Origin: Rhodospirillales bacterium
GTDB lineage: Bacteria > Pseudomonadota > Alphaproteobacteria > Acetobacterales > Acetobacteraceae
Direction: 5' to 3'
DNA length: 63,082 bases
Assembly: GCA_025352665.1 (NCBI GenBank)
Contig: JANXSM010000075.1
Location: 1-63,082 of the forward strand
Positions 21,369 through 29,642 of this stretch are shown here, piece by piece. Under the pieces are notes generated by a model. That model saw only the letters and a program-made list of their open reading frames with translations. It ran no database searches and was not told the DNA's origin. The position numbers and the translations under genes are program-made. Position 1 is the first letter of the stretch. Each line of letters opens with the position of its first letter.

Positions 21369-21943
21369 TCAGAGCTCGGGCGGAGGGGTGTAGTTCTCCT
21401 GGCCCGGTGTTGGGGTCTTGGGCGGGTAGGCCACCACCTTCTGGAAAACCATATGCATGAACAGGAACAGCGGCTTCGCCTTCATGATCAGCACGATGCC
21501 CTCATTGTCGGGTCGTCGTTGAAATGCTGGTGCACGCAGCCATTCTCGACGATCAGCGCGTCGCCCGCTTCCCAGTCATGCCGCTTGGTGTCGTGAATGT
21601 CGTGACCGCGGCCTTTCAGCACGAAGAACACAGCGGAGTTCATGTGGCCGTGTTTCTGGCCATAACCGCCTGGTGCATAAACATCCAGGTGGCATTCAAT
21701 CGACTGTGCGATCTTGACGGCCTGGGGGTTGACGATCTTCTTGCCGAAGTTCTGCGGCCCGCCTTTCCACTTCCAATCACCCGAGTGGTAGACGCGGGGC
21801 TGGCTGGACAGCTCCTCCTTCATCTGCCCGTAGGTACCTTCGAGGGCGCGCACGAACACGCGTTTCTTGGTCCAGCGCTCCCACTCCACTTCCTCCGCGG
21901 GTTCGCTGTTATGGCCGATTGGGGCTGCTTTGTTTTCGTCCAT
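21369..21943 (-). pseudogene. Cupin protein gene with a frameshift
   Basis: The first 145 codons encode a cupin (HLDVYAPGGYGQKHGHMNSAVFFVLKGRGHDIHD, with DWEAGDALIVENGCVHQHFNDDP). Near 21508 the frame shifts in a short C run. The continuation in the next frame reads DNEGIVLIMKAKPLFLFMHMVFQKVV and stops at TGA (21369-21371), giving a full-length protein of about 191 residues. Unshifted, the protein ends with TMRASC. Loss of a single base explains it. It is probably cotranscribed with the tct genes and the second cupin. Confidence 0.75.
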
Positions 21944-21980
21944 TGCCTGTCATGGCCTCCTTGGTTGGATTTTTATCGAA

Positions 21981-22832
21981 CTACTGGTCCGTCTTCACCG
22001 CCCGAGCCAGCATCGCGATGGTCTCCGGTGTCTGCGCGAGCGCGTCGGCGATTACTTGGCGGGTCTTTTCGCCGCCAGCGGGCACGATCGGCAAATCCAT
22101 TTTCTTGGCCTCGCTTTGCAACCGGGGGTCGGCCAGTGCGTCTAGATAAACCTGGCGCAGCAGGGCCAGCCGATCCGCGGGAATATTGGGTGGCCCCGCG
22201 GTCAGGCGCGCGATATCCGATTCCGCCGCTATCATCTTGAGCAGCCGGCGGCTGAGGTCATCCTTGGCGTATTGATCGGCGAGCGGGATCTTGTTGTCAC
22301 CGGATCCGCCGGCGAGCTTGGTGTCGACATAGGCTGCCGACCCGACTCCTGCCGCGTACAACTTGATCTTTGGCTTCGATGGATCAAGCAGCTGGTCCAC
22401 GCTGGTATTGCCCGAGCTTTTGCTCAGCACCAGCACACGGGTGTCGTCGGCGGCCTTGCCGATCCAGCTCATCTTGGTGAGGTCGAAGCGGATAGCGGGA
22501 TCCTTCAGCAGCTGCTGGTAGATCAGCCCGGTGTTGAAGGTGCCGATGGTCAGCCCGTCCGGCCGTGCAATATAGATCGTGTTGGCGCCGACGATGTGGC
22601 CGGCGCCGGGAAGGTTGCGGATGATCACCTTGGTGTCTGGCATCAGCCGGGCCATGGTGCGCACCAGCAGCCGGCCGTAGGTGTCGTAGCCGCCACCGGG
22701 GTCCGTTGCGACGATGTAGGTGATCGTCTTGCCCTTGTAGAATTCTTCCGCGGTCTGCGCGGCACGCGCGGCTGGGGCTAGCAGGATGGCCGAGGCGATC
22801 AGGAGGAACCGGAACATGGCGACACCTTTCAT
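21981..22832 (-). pseudogene. tctC: Tripartite tricarboxylate transporter substrate-binding protein (TctC/Bug type) with an internal deletion
   Basis: Bug-family periplasmic binding protein: signal peptide, then TITYIVATDPGGGYDTYGRLLVRTMARLMP and NLPGAGHIVGANTIY. The frame is open for 283 codons, but about 50-60 residues expected between AYVDTKLA and GGSGDNKIP are missing, with the remainder (MIAAESDIARLTAGPPNIPADRL) normal. The family is usually about 325 residues. The ATG at 22832 overlaps the tctB stop (ATGA). A second ATG at 22817 (MFRFLL) has AAAGGTG upstream. With the deletion the ligand-binding lobes are unlikely to fold properly, so I call it a probable pseudogene. Confidence 0.6.
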
Positions 22833-23299
22833 GCGGGAGCCAGAAAGTCGGATAGCCTCGGCGGGATGAGGCGTTCGAACAGCTCCACGCCCAGCAGTTA
22901 GTGGAACAATCCGTAGAGCAGCACGAACACGCCGAGCGAAATGCCGATGCTGAGCCACCATCATTCGCGCACGCGAAGTCGCAGGTTGATCAGCAGCATC
23001 GGCGCCGCGGCGTGCAGAAAACCGAAGGCGACGATGGCAATGATGAAAGCCCAAACCCAGAGATAGATCGGCACGTCGCGGGCGAGGTCGATCGGCTCCT
23101 CCGGGTCGTCGCGGCTGGCCCGCAGGTCACCTACCAGTCGCAGCAGGCAGAGTGCTGCGCCGATACCACCGACCAGCAGCGGCATGGTGGCAGCCGTCGG
23201 GGGGTAGCTGAGGCCGGCGATGGCGGCAGCGCCTGAGAAGATCACCAGGAACACCGCCGACAGGCTTGCACTGCTGATCAGGCGAACCCGCCCGCTCAT
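22829..23299 (-). pseudogene. tctB: Tripartite tricarboxylate transporter small subunit (TctB) with two in-frame stops
   Basis: TctB is the four-helix small membrane subunit of the TctABC transporter. The frame starts at ATG 23299 (MSGRVRLISS) and shows hydrophobic helices around 10-60 and 85-115. It is cut by TGA (22961-22963) just before WWLSIGISLGVFVLLYGLFH and by TAA before LLGVELFERLIP, ending at TGA 22829-22831. The two stops occupy positions where Arg and Tyr would be expected. It overlaps tctA and tctC by ATGA junctions, the normal operon layout. Confidence 0.75.
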
Positions 23300-23757
23300 G
23301 GTGCCCCTCCGCTGACGATGTTGAGCCTGGTATGGCGGGGTCGTCGGGTCCGGTAGGATTTGCGCAGGTTCCACGCCACCGCGCCTCCGATCACGCCGCC
23401 GATTGCGGCAGCGCCGAGCGCTGCGCCCAAGGCCCGCCCGGCCTGGCCGTTGCGGGCAATCGGCGTGCCGTCGACCAGCAAAGGTGCCTCCGGTCCGTTG
23501 GTTGGCACGCCGAACAGAATGCTCGGCACGATCCCGCCAGTATGAAGACTGACATGCATGAACAGGAAAAAAACAGCACCTGGCAACGGGTCCATGCCGT
23601 AGATAAACGGGATCAGCAACACGATGCCGAGCTTGTCGCCAAGCCCGGGCACGCAGCCAAAAAAGATTCCGATCGGCAGGGCCAGCAACATCAGTCCAAG
23701 CAGCTGCGGCGTTGTCGGCAGTTGGATCAGTGGGGCGAAAATGACATGCGCGTCCAT
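23296..23757 (-). pseudogene. tctA: Truncated large membrane subunit of a tripartite tricarboxylate transporter (TctA)
   Basis: Only 153 residues remain of a subunit normally about 500 long. The first part is typical TctA: LALPIGIFFGCVPGLGDKLGIVLLIPFIYGMDPLPGAVFFLF, then HTGGIVPSILFGVPTNGPEAP. After GGVIGGAVAWNLRKS the frame jumps to a short basic tail and stops at the ATGA junction with tctB, implying an internal deletion of about 350 codons. It heads the decayed operon tctA-tctB-tctC-cupin-cupin, which presumably once imported and degraded an aromatic or carboxylic acid. Confidence 0.75.
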
Positions 23758-24015
23758 CTCAGCAGGTCGGCGCCATCAGCGGACACCGTTGCTATATGGA
23801 TCCTTCGCGCAAGCGCAGGGTTCATCTCGTCCCCTGATGTTTCAGGCATTTTCGCCTGCGTTGGGACCAGCATAACGCAACCCATGGGTCAGGCGAGACC
23901 GAAACGCACTTTCTGTCGATTTTGATATCGTTTGTGCGCAGTGTGAACATGCGGCAGTGCAGCAACCCCAACGCCGCGGGCACGTTGGTTATCCGTCACT
24001 CCAGGAGTTTACCCC

Positions 24016-24582
24016 ATGCGTCTTCCCCTCATCCCGCCGGCCGAACTCACCGCCGAGCAGAAGCAGCTCTATGACAAAATGCGAAAAGGCATCGCCAGCA
24101 ACTTCAACGCCTTCAAGGTGGAGCGTGAGGATGGGGCTCTGATGGGGCCGTGGAACCCGTGGCTGCACGAGCCGGTGATCGGCAAGGCGATCTGGGATCT
24201 AACGCTGGCGATGACCGCCAAGGCGGTTCTGCCCGACAACGTGCGCCAGATCGCCATTCTCGTCGTCGGTGCCAGATATAATGCGGCGTATGAGATCTAC
24301 GCTCATATCGCGGTGGCAGAGAAAGACGGCATGTCGGAGGAGAGGCTGTCCACGCTGGTGGCCGATCTGAAGCCGACCGATCTTTCCAAGGAAGAAGGTG
24401 TCGCCTACGACCTTGCCTATTCCCTCAGCCGTGGCGGCACATTGCCGGAGCCGCTGTATCGGATGGCGGTCGCGACCTTCGGGCAGCACGGGACCAACGA
24501 GCTGATCTATCTCGTTGGTCTCTATGCCTTGGTTTCCACCACGCTCAATGGCTTCAATGTTCCGGTTCCCGAGCGCGATTAG
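24016..24582 (+). CDS. Carboxymuconolactone decarboxylase family protein
   Basis: This 188-residue AhpD/CMD-fold protein has MRLPLIPPAELTAEQKQLYD at the start (a common opening in this subgroup), MGPWNPWLHEPVIGKAIWDL, then VRQIAILVVGARYNAAYEIYAHIAVAEKDGMSEERL. The usual CxxxH-type redox pair is absent; the His in YEIYAHIAVAE is kept. CCAGGAG precedes the ATG. It is convergent with an aldehyde dehydrogenase, three bases apart. The substrate is unknown; the family includes lactone decarboxylases and peroxide-reducing proteins. Confidence 0.82.
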   Translation: MRLPLIPPAELTAEQKQLYDKMRKGIASNFNAFKVEREDGALMGPWNPWLHEPVIGKAIWDLTLAMTAKAVLPDNVRQIAILVVGARYNAAYEIYAHIAVAEKDGMSEERLSTLVADLKPTDLSKEEGVAYDLAYSLSRGGTLPEPLYRMAVATFGQHGTNELIYLVGLYALVSTTLNGFNVPVPERD

Positions 24583-24585
24583 GCT

Positions 24586-26103
24586 CTACGCGTAGTTCAT
24601 CATGATGGTCTTCTTGTGCGTGAAGTGCTCGAGCATGCTCTCCAGGCTCGCTTCCTTGCCGAGGCCCGAGCTCTTCACGCCGCCGTAGGAAAGATTTGCC
24701 TGCACCACCAGGTTCTGGTTGATCTGCACCAGCCCCGCTTCTAAACGATGGGCGAATTCCAGGCCGATCTTGAGGTTGTTGGTCCAAACGCTGGCGGCCA
24801 GGCCGTATTCGCTGTCATTGGCCGCTGACAGCACCGCCTCCGCCTCGTCGAACGGAAAGATGCAGGTGACCGGGCCAAAGATCTCCTCGCGCACCAGCCG
24901 ACTGTCGGCTGGCAGGTTGGTGAAGATATGCGGCTGGATAAACTTGCCCTTCGCGAGCCGGGGATCGGTCGGCATGGCCGAGCAGGCCCGTGCGGTCGCC
25001 CCCGGCGTTGCTTTGCCTTCTTCGAGGAAGCCTTTCACCCGGGCCATCTGGTCGTCGCTGATGATGGTGCCGATGTCGGTTCTCTCATCCAGCGGATCGC
25101 CCATCACCATGGCATCGACGCCCTCGGCCATGGCGGCCACGAAGCGCTCGTAGATGGGCCGCTCTACATAGATGCGGCTGGCGGCCGTGCAGCTCTGGCC
25201 CTGGCGAGTGAAGCGCATCGAGGTAAGAGCGCCGGCGACGGTCTTCTCAAAGTCGCAATCAGCGAAAATGATCATCGGCGATTTGCCGCCGAGCTCCAAC
25301 GTGACAGGGATCAGTTTTTCGGCCGCGGCCTTGGCGACGATGCGGCCGACAGGCACAGAGCCAGTGAACGTCACTTTCTTGACCTCGGGGTGGGCGACCA
25401 GCGGGCCGCCACATTCCGGGCCAAAGCCGGACAGCATGTTGAAGCAGCCCGGCGGCAGGATACGATTCATCAGCTCGCAGATGCGCAGCACCGCCAGTGG
25501 CGCCTCCTCGGCCGATTTCACCACCACCGTGTTTCCTGCCACCAGAGCCGGAGCGATCTTGAGGCTCATCAGCAGCAGCGGCACGTTCCACGGAATGATC
25601 GCGCCGACAACGCCCAGCGGTTCGCGTACCGTCACTGAAAGCACATTGGGGGCGAAGGGCACCGACTCGCCTTTGATCTCGCTGCCGAGACCGCCGAAGA
25701 ACTCCAGCACGTCGGCCACCGTGTTGGCCTCCACGCGGCTTTCAGTACGTAGTGCCTTGCCGGTCTCGAGCGCGATCAGGCGGGCGATCTCCTCGACATG
25801 CGTGCGGATCAGGCCGGCACATTGCGCCACCAACGCGCCGCGCTTGCGCGATGGCATTCTCGCCCATTCCTTCTGGGCGCGGGCCGCATCCAGCACGGCT
25901 GTGTCGACATCGGCCGCATCGCCTTCGGCCGCGCGGGCGACTTCCTCGCCGGTGGCGGGATTGACGACCGCGAAGGTCTTGCCGGAGCGGGCAGGGGTCA
26001 GACGCCCGCCAATCAGATGCTGGCCGGAAAGGGCGCGCGCGAGGGCGCGTTCATCCAGGGTCGGCTCGTGTGGCGTGGTTGCCGCGTTCGGCGTATCGAG
26101 CAT
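24586..26103 (-). CDS. NAD(P)-dependent aldehyde dehydrogenase
   Basis: This 505-residue aldehyde dehydrogenase has all catalytic elements: IPWNVP (Asn173), LELGGKSP (Glu270, general base), QGQSCTAASR (nucleophilic Cys305), and the C-terminal EEIFGPVTCIFPF motif. It oxidises an aldehyde to the carboxylate using NAD(P)+ in the cytoplasm. It is divergent from the CaiB-type CoA-transferase gene, 76 bases away, suggesting a shared control region and a common pathway. The specific aldehyde cannot be told; benzaldehyde, vanillin and succinate-semialdehyde type enzymes all look similar here. Confidence 0.88.
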   Translation of the reverse strand: MLDTPNAATTPHEPTLDERALARALSGQHLIGGRLTPARSGKTFAVVNPATGEEVARAAEGDAADVDTAVLDAARAQKEWARMPSRKRGALVAQCAGLIRTHVEEIARLIALETGKALRTESRVEANTVADVLEFFGGLGSEIKGESVPFAPNVLSVTVREPLGVVGAIIPWNVPLLLMSLKIAPALVAGNTVVVKSAEEAPLAVLRICELMNRILPPGCFNMLSGFGPECGGPLVAHPEVKKVTFTGSVPVGRIVAKAAAEKLIPVTLELGGKSPMIIFADCDFEKTVAGALTSMRFTRQGQSCTAASRIYVERPIYERFVAAMAEGVDAMVMGDPLDERTDIGTIISDDQMARVKGFLEEGKATPGATARACSAMPTDPRLAKGKFIQPHIFTNLPADSRLVREEIFGPVTCIFPFDEAEAVLSAANDSEYGLAASVWTNNLKIGLEFAHRLEAGLVQINQNLVVQANLSYGGVKSSGLGKEASLESMLEHFTHKKTIMMNYA

Positions 26104-26179
26104 CGGGTTTTCCTCCGGTTATCCTGGTCCTATAGACATAGGCATGCGCCACTCGGATGGAACGGACAAGATCAGCACA

Positions 26180-27397
26180 ATGACAACAGCCACTCCCACT
26201 GGCCCGCTTGCGGGCTTGCGTGTGCTCGATCTCACCCGCGTTCTCGCCGGCCCGACTTGCACGCAGATGCTGGGCGATCTGGGCGCCGAGGTGATCAAGA
26301 TCGAAAAACCCGGCTCGGGTGACGACACCCGCGGTTTTGCCCCGCCCTACATGCCGGGCACACAGGAAAGCGCCTATTTCGTTGGCGTGAACCGCAACAA
26401 GCAGTCCGTCACGGTGGATATTTCCAAACCAGAGGGTCAGGCGATCATCAAACGCCTGCTCGCCACATGCGATATTCTGGCCGAGAATTTTAAAGTGGGC
26501 GCACTCGCCAAATACGGATTGGGCTACGAGCAAGTGCACGCCGAATTTCCCAGTATCGTTTATTGCTCGATCACCGGTTTCGGCCAGACCGGCCCTTACG
26601 CGCCACGGCCAGGCTATGACAGCCTGATCCAGGCGATGGGCGGGGTGATGAGCCTGACCGGCGAGCCCGACGGGCTGCCACAGAAAGTGGGCGTGCCGGT
26701 GGCGGATCTGTTCGCGGGACTGTACGGCTGTATCGGCATTCTGGCAGCTCTACGCCACCGCGAGCGCACCGGCATCGGCCAGCAAGTCGATATCGGCATG
26801 CTCGACACCCATGTCGCCTGGCTCGCCAACCAGGGGATGAACTACCTGGCCACGGGCAAGAACCCTGAGCGGCTCGGCAACCAGCATCCCAACATCGTGC
26901 CCTATCAGGTGTTTCCGACGTCAGACGGCTACCTTGTCCTGTCGGTCGGCAATGACCCTACGTTTAAGCGCTTTTGCGATAACATTGGTCTGTCGCATCT
27001 GTTGGAAGACCCGCGCTTTGCCACCAATGCTGCCCGCGTCGCCAACCGTCAGTTGGTCACCGACACGCTGACCCCGGTGATGCTCACCCGCGGCACCACA
27101 GAATGGGTCGACTTGCTAGAAACTCTGAAGATCGGCTGCGGCCCGATCAACACGCTGGAGCAGGTGTTTGCCGACCCACAGGTGCAAGCGCGCGGCACCG
27201 TGGTGAACATGGCGCACGCCCAGGCTGAGGGTGGTTCGGTGATGGTGATCGCCAACCCGGTTCGCCTGTCTGAAACACCGGCTGACTATCGCATCACGGC
27301 ACCCACGCTGGGCGAGCACACGGATGCGGTGCTGGCGGGATTGTTGGGCATGGACGCGGACGAGATCGCGGCTTTGCATACAAAGGGGATCATTTGA
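26180..27397 (+). CDS. CaiB/BaiF family CoA-transferase (class III)
   Basis: The 405-residue CoA-transferase of family III starts with the typical PLAGLRVLDLTRVLAGPTCTQMLGDLGAEVIKIE. The catalytic Asp lies in KVGVPVADLFAGLYG, and GYDSLIQAMGGVMSLTGEPDG is also conserved. It would move CoA between organic acids. I use the ATG at 26180, where homology begins; an in-frame ATG at 26144 is possible. It overlaps the alpha/beta-hydrolase gene by TGATG, so the two are coupled. Confidence 0.88.
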   Translation: MTTATPTGPLAGLRVLDLTRVLAGPTCTQMLGDLGAEVIKIEKPGSGDDTRGFAPPYMPGTQESAYFVGVNRNKQSVTVDISKPEGQAIIKRLLATCDILAENFKVGALAKYGLGYEQVHAEFPSIVYCSITGFGQTGPYAPRPGYDSLIQAMGGVMSLTGEPDGLPQKVGVPVADLFAGLYGCIGILAALRHRERTGIGQQVDIGMLDTHVAWLANQGMNYLATGKNPERLGNQHPNIVPYQVFPTSDGYLVLSVGNDPTFKRFCDNIGLSHLLEDPRFATNAARVANRQLVTDTLTPVMLTRGTTEWVDLLETLKIGCGPINTLEQVFADPQVQARGTVVNMAHAQAEGGSVMVIANPVRLSETPADYRITAPTLGEHTDAVLAGLLGMDADEIAALHTKGII

Positions 27398-28227
27398 TGC
27401 GGCCCGGGTCGGTTCGCTATCTGCTGGGCCAGCGCTTTGCTTCGATGGCCTGGACCGAGTGGGGGGATCCGTTGGCCCCGGTGGTGATCTGTCTGCACGG
27501 CCTGACCCGCAACGGGCGCGACTTCGACACGCTGGCCCAAGTTCTGGCGCAGGATTTTCGGGTGATCTGCCCAGATCTGCCAGGACGCGGAGCTTCGGAT
27601 TGGCTGGCCGACCCGATGTTGTATCAGCCGCCCAGCTACGTCGTGGCACTGTCGCATCTTCTGGCCACGCTTCCAGGTCCGGTTGACTGGGTCGGCACCT
27701 CGCTCGGCGGCATCGTTGGCATGCTGATCGCAGCGACCGAGGGGCAGCCAATCCGCCGCCTGGTGCTGAACGACATTGGCGCAAAAATCCCGCGAGCGGC
27801 CCTGGCGCGGATCAAGGACTACATCGACAAACCCCAGGAATTCACCGATATCGCGGCGCTTACGAACCATCTGCGCATCATCCATCGTCCGTTCGGTGAT
27901 CTCACAGCCGCGCAATGGACGCATCTGGCCGAGCACTCCGCCCGCATTCTGCCCAACGGCCGCATCGGTTTGCATTACGATCCGGCGATTTCAGCCCCGA
28001 TCATGGCCAACGAGCCCGCCGATGTGGACATGACGGCGATCTGGCAGCGAATCGCTATTCCCCGGCTCACCATTCGCGGTGCCGAGAGCGACCTGTTGCT
28101 CGCCGACACGTTGGCGCAGATGGCTCGAGATGGATCCGAGACCCATGAGGTGCCGCACGCCGGTCACGCCCCGGCGCTGATGGATCAGCCCACGATCAGC
28201 GTTATCCGCGAGTTCCTGCGGGGCTAG
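27397..28227 (+). CDS. Alpha/beta hydrolase
   Basis: The 276-residue hydrolase has the oxyanion motif CLHGLTRNGRDFD, the nucleophile elbow VGTSLGG (Ser102), a probable acid in GAESDLLLAD and the catalytic His in PHAGHAPAL. DLPGRGASDW after the second strand is typical of esterases and C-C bond hydrolases. The ATG at 27397 overlaps the CoA-transferase stop, and AAAGGGG lies upstream. It probably hydrolyses an ester or thioester in the same pathway, which is inference from coupling only. Confidence 0.85.
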   Translation: MRPGSVRYLLGQRFASMAWTEWGDPLAPVVICLHGLTRNGRDFDTLAQVLAQDFRVICPDLPGRGASDWLADPMLYQPPSYVVALSHLLATLPGPVDWVGTSLGGIVGMLIAATEGQPIRRLVLNDIGAKIPRAALARIKDYIDKPQEFTDIAALTNHLRIIHRPFGDLTAAQWTHLAEHSARILPNGRIGLHYDPAISAPIMANEPADVDMTAIWQRIAIPRLTIRGAESDLLLADTLAQMARDGSETHEVPHAGHAPALMDQPTISVIREFLRG

Positions 28228-28279
28228 CCTTGCTTCCGTTACACTGTCATATTAATTTCCGTTCCACCGGTGTGATGAA

Positions 28280-28867
28280 ATGCGCAATTTCCTTATCCTT
28301 CCTATGATCCTTACCCTCGGTGCCTGCAGCCACACGGCGGCGAGCCTGCATTACGAGCCGAGCGTTCCAATTGTAGCCGTTGCCAGTCCGACAATCGCAT
28401 CGGTCTCGGCCCAGGACCAACGGAAGGAAAGGCCGACCCAGCTGGCCACCATCATGGGCGGTTATGGCAACCCGTTGAAGACGCTGGATACCATCATGCC
28501 GGTCAAGGATGAGGTGGCCGCGGCGTTCAGTCAGGGTCTGCGGGTTCGCGCGATGCTGGCGCCGGATGCGGCGTATCGCCTGCAGCTCCTGGTCACCAAA
28601 TTCGACTCCGACATGTATATCAACCGCGGCGCGCGCATCGATGTCACACTGTCCGTTGTCGATGCGGCCGGCAGGACGATTTACCAGGACCATATCGAGG
28701 ACAAGATGTCTGAGTTGAAGTTCTTCGAAACCGGGATATTCGCCGATATCCACGACCTGCAGGTGATGTCGGAGCAATTGTTGAGTCGAACCGTCGATCG
28801 CATGCTGGACAACCCCGGCTTTCGTGCAGCCGTCGCCGGTGCGCGGGTCGCGATGTCGGGCAGTTGA
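28280..28867 (+). CDS. Putative lipoprotein of unknown function
   Basis: The 195-residue protein has a lipoprotein signal peptide (MRNFLILPMILTLGAC, lipobox LGAC). The mature part has an alpha/beta pattern like YajG or other small periplasmic assembly lipoproteins, such as YRLQLLVTKFDSDMYINRGARIDVTLSVVDAAGRTIYQDHIEDKM. I do not recognise a named family. It stands alone on the plus strand and is convergent with mntR across repeat copy R2. Confidence 0.7.
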   Translation: MRNFLILPMILTLGACSHTAASLHYEPSVPIVAVASPTIASVSAQDQRKERPTQLATIMGGYGNPLKTLDTIMPVKDEVAAAFSQGLRVRAMLAPDAAYRLQLLVTKFDSDMYINRGARIDVTLSVVDAAGRTIYQDHIEDKMSELKFFETGIFADIHDLQVMSEQLLSRTVDRMLDNPGFRAAVAGARVAMSGS

Positions 28868-28888
28868 TGCTGTATCGTGCGTCCTAAG

Positions 28889-28995
28889 CTAGCGCGTGGT
28901 GACGTCTGATAGGCGCCGTAATTCCAGTCTAGCTCTTTGTTTTATCGCGAGATTCCGACCTTTCGATGATTCCACCTTCGGTCATCACGCTCGAG
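28889..28995 (+). repeat. Two-hairpin repeat element, copy R2 (orientation A-B')
   Basis: The A half (28889-28932) is an imperfect palindrome between CTAGCGCGTGG and CCAGTCTAG, with the conserved CTGATAGGC loop. The B half (28933-28995) is close to the B halves of R4 and R5. Read on the minus strand it encodes the last 20 or so residues of MntR, including VMTEGGIIERSESRDKTKS, and the TAG stop at the A/B junction. It lies between convergent genes, so it may also serve as a two-way terminator. Confidence 0.88.
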
Positions 28996-29402
28996 CCGCC
29001 TAGGAAAGTGGCGAAAGCGCGCAGCGTCGCCTCGGAGACATGATGCTCGATACCCTCGGCGTCCTGCTCCGCAGCTTCGCTTGGAACACCGACGGCACGC
29101 AGCAAATCCACCACCAACCGATGGCGTAATTTCACCCGGGCTGCCAGTGCCTCGCCGTCCGGTGTGAGAAACACGCCGCGGTACGGGCGTGAGGTCGCCA
29201 GGCCTTCGCGCTTGAGGCGGGCGATCGTCTTAATGACGCTGGCATGAGACACTCCCAGCCGTCGCGCGATATCGGTCGCGCGGGCTTCGCCGCCGGTGGC
29301 CAGCAGATCGGCGATCAGTTCGGCGTAGTCCTCCAGCAACGCGGTTGATTGCGCAGTGCGCGTTTTGCCGAATCGGCGCGCCTGGGTCGGCTCCGCTGGC
29401 AT
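28929..29402 (-). CDS. mntR: Manganese-responsive transcriptional regulator (DtxR/MntR family) with a repeat-derived tail
   Basis: MntR binds Mn2+ and represses manganese-uptake genes. The 157-residue protein shows the winged helix (DYAELIADLLATGGEARATDIARRLGVSHASVIKTIARLKREGLA), the RGVFLTPDGEALA turn and the metal-binding dimerisation part with EQDAEGIEHHVSEATLRAF. It is divergent from the Nramp transporter, which supports the name. I use ATG 29402, although the frame opens at 29486. The final 20 or so residues and the stop are encoded by repeat copy R2, so the normal C-terminus ends near FLGG. Confidence 0.87.
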   Translation of the reverse strand: MPAEPTQARRFGKTRTAQSTALLEDYAELIADLLATGGEARATDIARRLGVSHASVIKTIARLKREGLATSRPYRGVFLTPDGEALAARVKLRHRLVVDLLRAVGVPSEAAEQDAEGIEHHVSEATLRAFATFLGGSSVMTEGGIIERSESRDKTKS

Positions 29403-29580
29403 GGCAGTTTCGCCGTCGGCCAAGGTCGGCTGCGGATGGCTCGGCTCCACTGAGACACTCCTGGGGCTGCTGTGGGAGCGGACCATGGCAAAGCGTCACC
29501 CAAACTTCAACAACCGATCGCGCAACGGCCACGCGTAAACTCTTGACCACGCGTTATCTGGCCTTACATCCCAGTCAAGA

Positions 29581-29603
29581 AAGTGTAACCTAGGCTACAA
29601 CTT
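29581..29603 (+). promoter_or_regulatory. Palindromic operator, probable MntR box upstream of mntH
   Basis: A 23-bp dyad has outer arms AAGTGTA and ACAACTT around a CCTAGG centre; the arms are complementary apart from one or two positions. Its size and AAnnTA-type arms resemble proteobacterial MntR boxes. A TTGACC -35 element lies at 29543-29548 with a weak -10 about 16 bases on, so a bound repressor would sit at or just after the transcription start. It ends right at an ATG (29604), favouring the later mntH start at 29643. Confidence 0.65.
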
Positions 29604-29642
29604 ATGGCGCAGGGTAAAAATGATAAAGGTCTCCCTCACGAC

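Noticed and set aside
20886-22963. Genetic recoding of TGA/TAA in the tct-cupin operon
   Set aside because: Both TGA and TAA occur as in-frame stops and the same codons end intact genes elsewhere; deletions and a frameshift in neighbouring genes point to decay.
24016-24582. Alkylhydroperoxidase AhpD
   Set aside because: The CxxC redox pair of AhpD is absent; only the CMD fold signature is present.
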